From Gorsachius magnificus (Eukaryota; Chordata; Aves; Pelecaniformes; Ardeidae), in contig CM067085.1 of NCBI GenBank assembly GCA_034008185.1, forward strand, positions 79,348,275-79,412,274: a DNA stretch of 64,000 nucleotides. The letters are read 5' to 3'. The notes beneath the pieces were generated by a model. The model worked only from the letters and a program-made list of their open reading frames with translations. It made no database searches and was not told the DNA's origin. How positions within the stretch are numbered: the stretch's first letter is position 1; every line of letters starts with the position of its first letter. Positions 24,163 through 34,900 of the stretch are shown here, piece by piece. Made by a program: the position numbers and the translations under genes.

Positions 24163-26187
24163 GACACGTTTGGGGTGACCCAGCCCTGCGCAGCCAGGGG
24201 AGACTCACTTCCTCGCAGCCTGCGGGGAGATGCTCCCGGGAGCCATCTCCTCCAGGGCCTGCCGTGGGGAGGTGCCACCGGGGGTTAATGGGAGCACCGG
24301 GTGGAAGATGGGTCAAAACCAACTTAACCTCCCTGGCTGTTTGCCACCGGCATTTTCGCTTTTCCTTCATCAGGTGAGCAAAGATGTTAACCCAAGGAGA
24401 AGCAAATGACAGAGAGTCCTCATCGAGGCGGGTCGCCGGAGCACAGAATGCTGCCTATTTAACAGCCGCCGTGGCTGAAACCCGGCGTCAGGCGTCGCAT
24501 CAGCTTTCCACCGTCTGCCAGTTCAGCTCGGGCGGTCAAAGGCACTGCAAGGCACAGGTCACGGTGCTGGAAACGCCTCTTGCCCTGCTGACACCAGGCC
24601 TGCTACAAGTGATACGATCGCTTTAATTACGCTGATTGCCTCAATCAGAAATGCCAGTGAAATTACTGAGTGGAGCCGTGGCCTGGGACTGAAGCATTTT
24701 TTTAATAAAACTGATGATCTGTTCCCTTACTCTATGTCTGTCCCCAACCTCCCGAAGGGAATTACCCGCACACCTCCTTCTTTCACAGCGGACGCGCTGC
24801 CGAGCCCGGAGCTCCCACCTCCTCATTAACTGCAGCTCCTGTTGCTCCCCTAACGAGGGCTCGCTCAAGAGCCCCGCCAGCCCCCAGCTGCTCACCGCTG
24901 CCGGGCATGAACACGGAGCATTTCCAGCCTCTCTTGGCTTCTGGAACCAGAACTTGGCACAAGGGTAACCTAGCATGTGCAGAGAGGAGAGGCACCAAAA
25001 TTCCCCAAACTTTTGAGTAGCCAACGTTATTGGTGTGTGGCTGGTGATGCTTGGCCGCAGCGATGGCTGGAAGGGATAGCGCATGGGAAGCACAGCCGTT
25101 ATTTTTTGCTTGCCTGTCTACTACCTCCACTGTTTCCCCAAACCTAAAAAAAATGCACCATCAGGCATTTCTTTGAGCCGTCATTTTTTCATTTTTCACT
25201 TGTTCAGCTTCTAAGAGACAAAATCACTGATGGCACCCGAAAGTGGGCTGACCCCGAAGTCAGCCTGGGACGTGTGAGGTGAGCCCTGCCCCTCACGTGA
25301 TGTTTTCTTTCTACAAGCTTACATCTCCTCTCTTCTCCTTCTCTCCGTTTTAGCCACGTCACCTTCTCTGCTTGCCCTGCAACACCGAGCAATCAGAAAC
25401 TCAACAACCCAACGCTAACACATCTTTCCTGGGTCTTAGACCAGCACTAAAATTGTGTGCCATATCTGGCCTTTTTCTTTCTTCCCCTCCACTAGATTTA
25501 CCCCAGAAACAACAAATTCCTCCTAATATTTTTCTGTTTCTATCTCCATTCTGGATTTTTGTTGTATAAGGAGAAAAAACAAAAAGGCAGAACTTGTTCA
25601 ACCACACCTCGTGCTCCAAAACTTTTCAATCAGTTAATGCTATCTTGAAAAGCATTTGCTAACGTCAAACCCAACTGGAAATATTCTATGCAGCTCAGTG
25701 AATAAGAAGCAAGATATCCATTCATTTTAAAAGTTAAAAATCTATCTGATATGTAAAATACTGTGTACATGTTCTAACCTTTAACAGGAGATGAAAGTAA
25801 TAACATTTAACAGAAAGGAGATGCGGCACTGGTAAAGCCCAGAACCGCCCTTGACTCCATCACGTTGTACCAGGAATTGTGATCAGGGGTTTTTCCTGGG
25901 CTGAACCCCAGCCCTTCGTTGCACCAGCATGCCACTCTCCGCCCTGGCGTAAAATGAAGAGTTTAGACTTATCATGCTTTTGTGGAAGCTGCTTTGATGT
26001 TTCGGGTGTGCTCGGGGCGGAAGGGGGCTGCGAGGGACCGAGCTGCACACCGTACGCCCGCAAGGAAAGCGCGGCGGGAGGACGCGTGCAGGAGCACCGA
26101 CTCAGGGACCTTTCCTTCCTGAAGCCTCTAATAACCTGGAACCGCACCCAAACACACTGGTTCCCTATCCCAAGAAAGCATTAATTC
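24163..26187. other. Unique noncoding sequence
   Basis: No transposon recognised. A minus-strand open frame of 150 codons at 24641-25093 has no recognisable domain. No gene supported. Confidence 0.45.
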
Positions 26188-26503
26188 ATCGAATCATAGA
26201 ATTGCTTTGGTTGGAAAAGCCCTTTAAGATCATCGAGTCCAAACTTTAACCTAACCCTGCCATCCCACCACTAAACCATGGCCCTAAGCACCTCATCTCT
26301 CCTTCTTTTTAATACCTCCAGGGATGGGGACTCGACCACCTCCCTGGGCAGCCCCCTCCAGAGCCTGACAACCCTTTTGGTGAAGAAATTTTTCCTGATG
26401 TCCAACCTAAACCTGCCCTGGCACAACTTCAGACCATTTCCCCTTGTCCTATCTCCCTGGTAACGGGCAAAGAGGCTGACCCCCACCTCGCTACAGCCTC
26501 CTT
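26188..26503 (-). mobile_element. CR1 LINE 3' fragment (316 bp)
   Basis: The minus-strand terminus lies at 26188 with TCATAGAATTGCTTTGG and the usual tttaagatcatcgagtcc and ccatcccaccactaaacc blocks. Upstream similarity ends at the TAGCGAGGTGGGGGTCAGCC block near 26503. Same tail type as 13749-14180. Confidence 0.95.
26271..26486 (-). pseudogene. C-terminal remnant of CR1 ORF2, frame open
   Basis: A 71-codon minus-strand frame ends at the natural ORF2 stop. Blocks visible are [35 protein letters not shown] and [17 protein letters not shown]. It lies beyond the catalytic reverse-transcriptase core, which is missing. Compared with the copy at 13800 it has lost about 26 codons at the 5' side by truncation. 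Not a functional gene. Confidence 0.88.
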
Positions 26504-27545
26504 AATTCAATATGAAACTCTGCAAATTACAGACCCAAGGACTATTTCAAATGTGAACTTCATCACCGATCTTCTGAAGCTGTGACAGCCATTGTCAGGG
26601 AGCACTCATGTTTTCAGAAGTAATTAAGGCAGAAATTCTTGGCTCTGTCTTGCCAAGGTCCTCTGAAGATTATTCCCTGAGCTGGACTGTTTGAGAGGGG
26701 GGAAAAAAACCCAGGGAAAAAAAAAAAAGGCAGTGTGAATTGTAATTACTCAAAAGCAGTGCAGAACAAAGCTACAGTAAATTCCTTCACAGTTGAACTC
26801 AACTCTTTAACACATGAAAACTCTAATTGACAATTCTGTACCAAAGTGTAAATTTGTCAGGGAAGGCTACGCAACAAGTTTTTGGGGCTTTGTTTCTTTT
26901 TCTCCTTGTACATCATAGCGAGTGCTGTTGTGATTTGGATCTATTACTTCTGAATATTGCATGAAGCTGACAAGCACTTGTCATTTAAAGACCACATGGA
27001 GGCATTTAGTTTTCCATTTAGACATAATAACACATTATGCAAATCAGCTTGCCAAGGAAAGCTGGAGGCTTACATGAAATAAACTGTCAAACACCAGTTG
27101 CTAATAAATGAACATTTCTTTATAGATTGTCTTAATTTGGGCAACTGGAAAATAAGCGTGGCTGAGCGGATAGACAATCTTTCAATATGAAATTCTGTGG
27201 ATCGTGCAGAGCAGAAATCTTCCCAGAAAATTAATGTTCCTTGCCTTGATGAAGTTAAACAAACATGGGGAACTTTAAGCAACCATGTAAAATATTTACA
27301 CTATATTGCACGAAACAAGAAAGGTTTTGAAAGCGGCTGTCCGCATCACAGACACCAACGGGAGCTTTGCCGTGCCCGGGGCAAGAGCCGGGTGACTCCT
27401 GCCGGGTGCCTGGCACTGCCCTGGGACGCTGGCACTGCTTGGCATCATCCTCCTGCTTTGCCCCAAAGGGAGGTACGCTGCCACCTTTTGACCAGGCATG
27501 GCTTCCCCGTAGCTTTTCCCCGTGCCCTACGTAGAATTCAAGAAT
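26504..27545. other. Unique AT-rich noncoding sequence
   Basis: A GA-rich patch with a G-run next to an A-run lies at 26697-26728. At 26890-27170 the repeat-free AT-rich stretch contains ATGCAAAT near 27037 and several AATAA/TTAAT words, resembling a conserved regulatory element by eye. Confidence 0.4.
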
Positions 27546-27695
27546 ATCATCGATTGTGATCCCCCAGTTACGTGAGTTCTCCCACCACGTTTCAGTTACT
27601 CCTATGATATCGTAACCTTCTGACTGGGCATGGAGCTCCAGTTCCTCCTGTTTGTTTCCCAGACCCTGTGCATTTGTATACATACGCTTGGGGTG
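27546..27695 (-). mobile_element. CR1 LINE fragment: N-terminal part of ORF2 endonuclease
   Basis: On the minus strand the frame reads PKRMYTNAQGLGNKQEELE, then HAQSEGYDIIGVTETWWENS and RNWGITIDD. This matches the start of the APE-type endonuclease of CR1 ORF2: the Asn in the TNA motif and the Glu in TETWW are the metal/catalytic positions of that family. Similarity fades at both edges, and no CR1 3' end adjoins it in the right order. It is thus an isolated 5' internal piece, unusual among CR1 copies, which normally keep only their 3' ends. The parent frame continues open from 27809 to 27255 without recognisable CR1 content beyond this segment. Confidence 0.75.
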
Positions 27696-27819
27696 GTTGC
27701 TCTTCCGGTTCACATCTTGGGAGGCAGCTAAGGAACATTTGTCGCCATACCAGTTGGCCTGACTTACTCCCCAGTTGGTTGCGATGGAATGAGCATTCCC
27801 GTTCTGCACCCCACCCCCT

Positions 27820-27861
27820 AAGTCCTTCAGTTTGGGCGGGCAAGTCCCTCAGTTTGGAAAG
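27820..27861 (+). repeat. 22-bp imperfect tandem duplication
   Basis: AAGTCCTTCAGTTTGG and AAGTCCCTCAGTTTGG begin 22 bases apart. A small local duplication between two CR1 fragments. Confidence 0.7.
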
Positions 27862-27952
27862 AATACTTGCAAGGAGGCCTCAGGCTGACTTGGTAATGGG
27901 GGAGCAGAGTAGGGTATTTAAAATAAACTGCAACACAGGCAGCTCGGATCAG

Positions 27953-28267
27953 TATCACAGAATCCCAGAATGGCAAGGGTTGGAAGGGACCTTGGAAGAT
28001 CACCCAGTTCAACCCTCCTGCTCACGCAGGTTCACCTAGAGCATGTTACAGGACAACGTCCAGGCGGGGACTGAGTATCTCCAGAGAAGGAGACTCCACA
28101 GCCCCCCTGGGCAGCCTGGGCCAGGGCTCGGGCACCCTCAAAGTCAAGAAGTTCTTCCTCATGTTCAACTGGAACCTCTTGTGCTTCAGTTTGTGCCCCT
28201 TGCCCCTTGTCCTGGTGCTGGGCACCACTGGGAAGAGTCTGGCTCTGTCGTCATGACATCCACCCAC
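27953..28267 (-). mobile_element. CR1 LINE 3' fragment, second tail type (315 bp)
   Basis: The plus strand runs from TATCACAGAATCCCAGAATG through ctccagagaaggagactcca and caagaagttcttcctcatgt to the cactgggaagagtctggctc block. This is the complement of a CR1 3' end with the GATTCTGTGATA terminus. The minus frame 28046-28267 encodes RTRGKGHKLKHKRFQLNMRK and PEPWPRLPRGAVESPSLEI, the ORF2 C-terminus of this subfamily. Confidence 0.94.
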
Positions 28268-28705
28268 TAATGGTCCCCATCTTTCATATGCAGGTAACTG
28301 GATAAGTGGGCAGCTCGGAGATGCTTACATGCACGCTCACCAAAATTAAACACAGACAGACATCTTAAAACAACTCTCATCAACAAACAGACCACTATGG
28401 CAGCAAAATCAAATTAATACGTAAAAACTAGAGGTCACCAGGGTCAAATGAGGGGTTTGTTCAAGTGAACTGTTTCCCCTTGGCCTGATAACGTATTAGA
28501 AACTGTGTATTTCTTTATTGCGGTGGGCGAAGGGCTCTAGCTTTGAGCTGTTCTGTGCCATGCTGAAATATTCTGTCATTCGAGGAGGCAAAGGAGTCTC
28601 CGAATGCCAGAGCCTGCTGGGAAGGATGTGCCAGGAGGAAAGGGTCAGCTGCTCCATCCGCTCTCGAAGCGGGACATGCTAAGAGAAGGTCTTAAAATGG
28701 AGCGT
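28268..28705. other. Unique noncoding sequence
   Basis: Nothing recognisable. Confidence 0.45.
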
Positions 28706-28759
28706 AAAAAAAAACCCCAAACCAAAACCAACCAACCGACCACCAAACAAACCAAAATA
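28706..28759. repeat. A/C-rich simple sequence
   Basis: An A-run followed by irregular CCAAA, CCAACC and CAAACCAAA units. Similar patches occur at 16494-16532, 38688-38727 and 41539-41580. Confidence 0.75.
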
Positions 28760-29754
28760 CAGCAGTGATCATGCTCACCTTGTGCAAATTAAAAGCTTAA
28801 GGGAGGATGTTGATTTATCAATTCACTCTGTGGAAAAATGGCCTAATTGCTCTACATCTTTAATATTGCTTCGAAGGGAAACTCAAGCCAATGTGCAATT
28901 CCAGTGGTTAATTTACTATGTCGTTCCTTGTTTCTATTTTTTAATAACATGAGTAATGTACAGTTGTTTCTAAATTGGCACCTTTTCATCCTTTAGGAAA
29001 CTACACCCTAAAGTAATATTCTGTCAGAAATCCGCTCTTAATTGGGCTAATCAAGTAGTATTTCCACTTTAGGAAGGAAGGATTATAGTCTCATTTACCG
29101 AGACGTTCATATGACAGTTGCAGATATTTATATTTGAGTAGCTGGTTTGGGATCTGTCCAAATCTTTCTTTTTTTTTTTTTGCTTCTTTTTAATTAATAT
29201 TTCAGGCATACAGGATAGTTTCTTCTTTTTTGGAAACCGAATTGAAGGATTTGATTTGTGCTGGGCATTTTGCCATTGGGGGGGGAAAAAAAAAGTATCA
29301 AAAACCTAAGAATGAATTAATGAAGTTTTGCTTTGTAACTAACCCAAAGTTTTTCACGTACAAGGGGAACTTTACCTGATGAAACCACGCCATCCCCCTG
29401 CCGTAGAGGATGACTGAGGGGACAACTGTCTCGATGGTTATTTTAAGACAAAGTAAAATTAGGAAGCTGATGCTTGGTGAGAGATCTGAGCGACCCTCCC
29501 TAAATGACCAAAAGAAGCTATATTCAGAGACATTTGAAACCCAAAATTTCAATGTCATTTAAGAGCTTTTGTCAAACTTCCTGACAGCTCAGAACCGCCC
29601 CATCTTTCACCAGCCTGTGCAAACCTCGCCGTACCTTCACTCTCCACAGAGCTGTAAGGTTTAAATTTGGGGGTTAATAAAGCCTGTCAGCTGCTCATGG
29701 GTGGAACGAGTGTGAAGCAGCATCCTGGGTTTATTTGGAATTTATCCCTGCGCT
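28760..29754. other. Unique AT-rich noncoding sequence
   Basis: The part from 28790 to 29100 is repeat-free and rich in TTAATTTAC, CCTAATTGC and GGGCTAATC words. An eight-G run meets a nine-A run at 29278-29294. No gene recognised. Confidence 0.4.
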
Positions 29755-29935
29755 ATGAGAACAAGGAGGCACCTGGTGGAATGTGAAGAAGATTCATTTA
29801 CAAGAGGCGAAAGCGAGCAGCAAACCTCTGGAAGCTGCTGCCACAGGAGCCTGGAGAAGAACCAAGTCAGCGGGCACGAGAAGCATTCAAACAAATTCAT
29901 GGACAACGAGGTCCATAAAGAGGTCTGTATCAGAA
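29755..29935 (+). mobile_element. Probable ancient CR1/LINE 3' fragment
   Basis: The words ctctggaagctgctgccaca, aagcattcaaacaaattcat and GGACAACGAGGTCCATAAAG follow the order seen in old reptile/bird CR1 tails (…ctgccacagga…ttcaaa…atggacaa…tccat…). The copy is highly diverged and lacks a clear terminal repeat, so the call is tentative. Confidence 0.5.
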
Positions 29936-30079
29936 CCTAGACAGAAGATTGTAAGCTCACAGGGAGTACGGATAACCAGAAACGTAACCAAACTGCCAAA
30001 TGGAGCGGTGAGCTTTCCAGCCTCCTCTCCTGAATCCCAAGGTTTACTATATCAAGGTGTTGCTTATACACCTATACAA

Positions 30080-30489
30080 CTGCAACAGTTAGAGCAGGTC
30101 CAGAGGAGGGCTACTAAAATGCTGCGAGGGCTGGAGCCCCTCTGCTCTGAGGCCAGGCTGGGAGAGTGGGGGTTCAGGAGGGGGGGACAAGCTTTTTAGG
30201 AGGGCCAGCTGGGACAGGACAAGGGGGGATGGCTTTAAACTGAAGCAGGGTGGGTTTAGACTGGATCTAAGGCAGAAATTCTTTCCAGTGAGGGTGGTGA
30301 AACCCTGGCAGGGGTTGCCCCGAGAGGGGGTGGAGGCCCCATCCCTGGGAACATCCCAGGCCAGGTTGGCCGGGGCTGTGAGCAACCTGATGTGGTTCAA
30401 GGTGTCCCTGCTCCTGCAGGGGGTTGGGCTGGGTGACCTCTAGGGGTCCCTTCCCACCCAAAACATTCCATGATTCTGATTCTATGATC
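30080..30489 (+). mobile_element. CR1 LINE 3' fragment, CR1-J-like tail, with internal deletion
   Basis: Begins with codons for [20 protein letters not shown] and ends with CATTCCATGATTCTGATTCT plus ATGAT. Compared with the copy at 1094-1500, about 80 bases are missing between GGGGTTCAG and GGGGGGACAAGC, where the FSLEQRRLRAELSAAAQGF segment should be. The downstream part matches that copy closely. Confidence 0.94.
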
Positions 30490-31840
30490 TATACGCGTGG
30501 CCTGGAGCCCCAGCACGTGGGAGCGGCAGCAGCGCCTGCCCCAGCCCAACGTAAAAAACGTTGGAATCAAAGAAACTTGCAAGAGATGTGCACAGCACCA
30601 ACAGGGTCAGGAGTGAAAACACAACCTCAACCCCACGTAAACCCACTTGCCCAGCCTGCATTCCCCTGCTCGTTTTATTCCTGCGACAGCCAATTTCAGA
30701 CAACTGCCAGCAGCTCCACTGACCCTAATCCCTTGTATTGTCTAAATACGGCGGCATCGCCACGGGCTTGTATGCAGAACCGCACTAACGTTATCAACTC
30801 CGATCAATTAACAAAAAGAGGATCCTGGTAGCAGGCATGTTTTGGTATAGCCTTAGCGCTGCTGAGCAAAACTGCTCTTGGATTTGGAAATTAGCTGATG
30901 CAACGTGGTAAAAAAACAGAACTACTGGCTCTGATTGGGATCAGACAAGGGCATCGGGGTAGAATTTTATTAGATTATTATTTCCTTGCTCTCCTCTTGA
31001 CACAGTCAATCTTTCTTGCAGGGTTCACATTAATAAATAAATAATTACCTACGGTAAGAGACAGGGATGCATAAAAAAGCCATACAAGTGCTCTCCTACA
31101 GCAGGCAGCCTTTTAAAAAACAAAGCTGAAATTGAAAAGTTTCGCTAATCCAAGCTCTGTCATCTACGATGCTGTTGAAATAACCCCCTAAAGCACAGTT
31201 GAAAGGCACAAGAGCAGCGCATCTAGCAAGGATCGGTCAACTCCTAGATGATACTGGTCTCAACTCCGAGGGCATCTCTTTGTAGCAAAGATTAAAGGGA
31301 GAGTGCCTTTTCCTGGATGCTGTTGACTTATACAACCACCGTTCAGCAATTTGACTTTCTTTTTGTGGTCCAGAATGTATTATTAATGTGCAGCCCTTTA
31401 AAGAACGTGCTAAATTCCTCCTGCATTTAGCACTTACAAAACATACGGAGGGAGGGGGGGAAAAAAAAAAAAAACCACCAACCAGCAGTGGTTTTCACAG
31501 TCTAAACAATAACAAAGTGCCTCCAGGATTCATTTTAATGAGAAACGCCAGCGTTGCACTGCAGAAGTCATGAGATGGGCAACGCACACCAGCAGATTAA
31601 TTATCATTTAGGAGGCAGGAACTACATGGATTTTATAAGGCTGCTTGTAGAAAATAAATATTCTGTTAATCACGGCAAGAGTTGTATTTCCTCCAAGGTA
31701 CTATTAACCTATAAATATATGTGCCACGTACATTTAGAAGGAACAGGAAATGAAAGAGCCCTTCCTCTCTCCCCTCTCCAAAACTACAGGCTAGGAGATT
31801 TTCTTCCCTTAATAAAGCTGCAGCAGCTTTTCAATTTCTA
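30490..31840. other. Unique noncoding sequence
   Basis: A G-run joined to 14 A residues lies at 31454-31474. No transposon or exon recognised. Confidence 0.45.
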
Positions 31841-31909
31841 TTTTAGGTTGGTTTTTTTCTTTTTTAGGTTGAGATTGTGGGGGTTTGGGTTTTTTTTTAG
31901 GTTGAGATT
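31841..31909 (+). repeat. Degenerate T-rich tandem repeat with TTTTAGGTTGAGATT unit
   Basis: TTTTAGGTTG occurs at 31841. TTTTTAGGTTGAGATT occurs at 31861, and the same word recurs near 31894, with T- and G-runs between. It is a three-copy imperfect repeat with unit spacing of about 20 and 33 bases. It is not the TTAGGG telomere repeat. Confidence 0.75.
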
Positions 31910-34900
31910 AGTATAAGTTTTTCTGAGCTTAACAGACTCCAGCAGGCGTGCAGCGCGACACCCGCTAGTCCCGCACGCGCGTCCGCGGGACAGATTTATC
32001 ACCGCTGGCACGGCACGTAAACGATGGCTTCAATCCCTGCCGGAACAGTCATTGACTTTCATGAAGATTTTATGGATCACCGAGTCCAGGGGCGTCTCCC
32101 GATATCTTTTCTGGACTTCTGGATGACATTAGCAAGGCAAAGCCCTCTCTTTGCCCTCACGCAAAAAATTCTCTGCTGGAGAAGGCACTTCCCTGCCTCC
32201 AGCAAATCCAGTTGGCAGCCGACACTCCGATGGCTGCGGCCTTCGAACTGGGAGGTGATAATAGACGGGAATTTTCACAATGCGGCGACTTGATTCATAA
32301 CCTCACTGAGTATATTTGATAACTACAGTCTAATTTCTGGTTGTAATTCAGGGGAGGACTGCATTGTTTTACAAGATAAATGTATTAATCCCTATTCTTC
32401 TGTGGTGGGTATCTAGGAGATTAACTACATTGCTGAATGTGGGAATTTGTCTGTGACCAAAACCTGACATGAATACAAACTATACGAATGATTTCTAAGA
32501 CTCTTTTGTTAGGGAATAATCTCCAGACAGATGTCCGCGATATCTGAACAGTCAGTCCCACACTGGATCATTTATTTGGAATTCGTACCCCCAATAACAC
32601 TGACTTGCCTGCAACTTGTTTAATTTCCAACTTCGGCACGTTTTATCCATTTTTACCTTCCAGCCTCCCCTGATTCACATCATTTGAGGACTCAGGCTCA
32701 TGGCAAGGCCCTTTGGAAAGCACACGCTCATGGTGGAATAGGTTTGGTACAATCCTTTGAATAAGAAAGTTTGTTTAAAGTAATACTTTGATAGCTTTCT
32801 CCAGGAAAGAAGCTCTCATGAAGCAGAAACATCTTCCACGTACCGGTCACAAGAGTGCAGAAATGTACTCCTTTCTCCTACCGCTTCCAATCCCACCAAT
32901 GCTACTGACCTTCCCCTCCTGCCAAAACCTTTGTCCCGGCCCCAGGCAGGGTTGGTCTCACTCTGGCATGATCTAGTGGTGCGCAGGGAGGGAGAGTGGG
33001 GCCGCTCGCTCCTGGTAGAGCTGGGGACCTGATGACCGGGACCTCAGCGTGGGCACCGCAAGGTCCCAGCTGCATGGGTGCATCCATGGGCGCTGGTGCT
33101 GCCAGCACCGAGAAGCCCCCCTCTACCTTGTTGTCATTGCTTTGCGACCCAGCTATTAATACTAATTAATGAATACTAACACTAATAAGAGTAGGGCTTG
33201 TTGTACCAATTGCAGTGTCCACGCTGAGCAAGAGCTTTCAATATCCCAGTATCGCATAAAAGGTGACAAAATCTTTTTGCCTGGGACTAGCAGTATGCAA
33301 TGCTACTGGAGAGTCGTTAATTTACCTCAAATTATATTTTGCAACTTCTACATTTTTCACATATGCAGGCCAATTCTGGTTCCTCTGAACAGATTAATTA
33401 CTTAAAAATGATCAGGTAACATAGACTGCAAAGGTTTTTTTTTTTGAAAGTTTATCTATCTTCTAAGTTTCAGTCATGATGCAATTTCCTAATTTCTGAA
33501 CAATTTTGCAAACAAGTGGAAAAAGTGAATAGCAATGAATGATGCCTCTTCGGATTAAATTTTTGGATCCATGTTGAAATTTGTGAAGCTTTTAGAATAA
33601 ACAAGCATCCCCCCCCCCCCAATTACTTTTGGAGAATGAACTCTCTCTGCATTTATAATTCAAAATATCCTAGAGCTGGATCCCAGGACAGAGTACAAGA
33701 CATATTATCGTCTTCCAAAAAACAAAGGGTGCCCTGCACCCCAAGGTGAGGGCACCTCTGTCACCCTCATGCCACCAGTGTCACCCCAGCCCCGCCTGGG
33801 GCAGCAGCAGCCTGGCTCTCCATCTCTCCGTCTCCGGCTGCCCAGGGTGGGGAGGAAAGCTTCTCATCAGCACCAAGACCCGCGTCTTCCCGGCGCTTGA
33901 TTTCCCCAAGAGATTTTCCACCATTTTACACCTAAAGCCAGCTCTGCAGAGAGGAGCGGGCTGGAAGGGCAGCAGCGCTTGCCCACTTTCTACGCATGCC
34001 GGCCCCGCTGTCTGGGGCTCGCTAACGTCCTGAGAACGGTTACTGAGCCGCCGCCTGCCTCGACAGGCACCCGCACGGCGCAGTCGGGGCCACGCAGCCA
34101 CCCCAATGAGCAGCCCAGAAGAAGAATCACCAACACAGAAACCTCCTCCTCACCACCCAGGCTCCAGTATTTATGCATTGACAGGCAGCATTGAAAACCG
34201 GATAAACCTACAGCCTCCTGGGCGCTGTTGCGGCACGGGGGAGCCCCCGCTCAGATCTCTGCTCTCGAGCAATGGCTTGAACTGAAGATCCTGTGCTCTG
34301 GCTGCACGGGGACTGTGTTAATAGCATGGATTTCCCTCCTCTTGCAGCTACTTGCTTTTGTACAACCAACTTCAAACTACTGGAATAAAGCCCCAGACAT
34401 ATTTCCCCATTCCAGGGAAGCAACCTAAACGTGCAACATGCCAGCCTGAACCCATCCCCGAGCAATTTGCCAACAGCACACCTCCAACAGCAGAGAACAC
34501 AGCAGAGCCCAACAGACCTGATGGCCAGGATGTCTCCTCCAGCCTGGAGGAGGCTCAGGTCCCTTCCCCTGAACACATGCAATGTTTCACGTATGTTCTT
34601 AGAGTGTCAAGGCATCTCTTGGCTAATTCCAAGCGGGAGTGAGGACGCCAAGCTCCTCTGAGTCCCACTGTGTCCACAGCAGAGTAACTGCCTTCACCAC
34701 TGAGCATTTCAGCCAGGAATATTAAAAGCTACTCTGTTAGAATGAGGGGAACTTTAACAATTGTTATTATTAATTTTAGAATAATTAAGTGAGAAGCTGT
34801 AAGGCTATCATTTTCTCAGCAGGACCACAAAATCTTTTAGCTCCGTGAAATGTTTTACTATGCCCATATGTTTGGCTACAGCTGAGTCCGACTATAAAAG

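Noticed and set aside
31841..31909. Possible interstitial telomere repeat
   Set aside because: The unit is TTTTAGGTTGAGATT with irregular spacing and contains no TTAGGG array.
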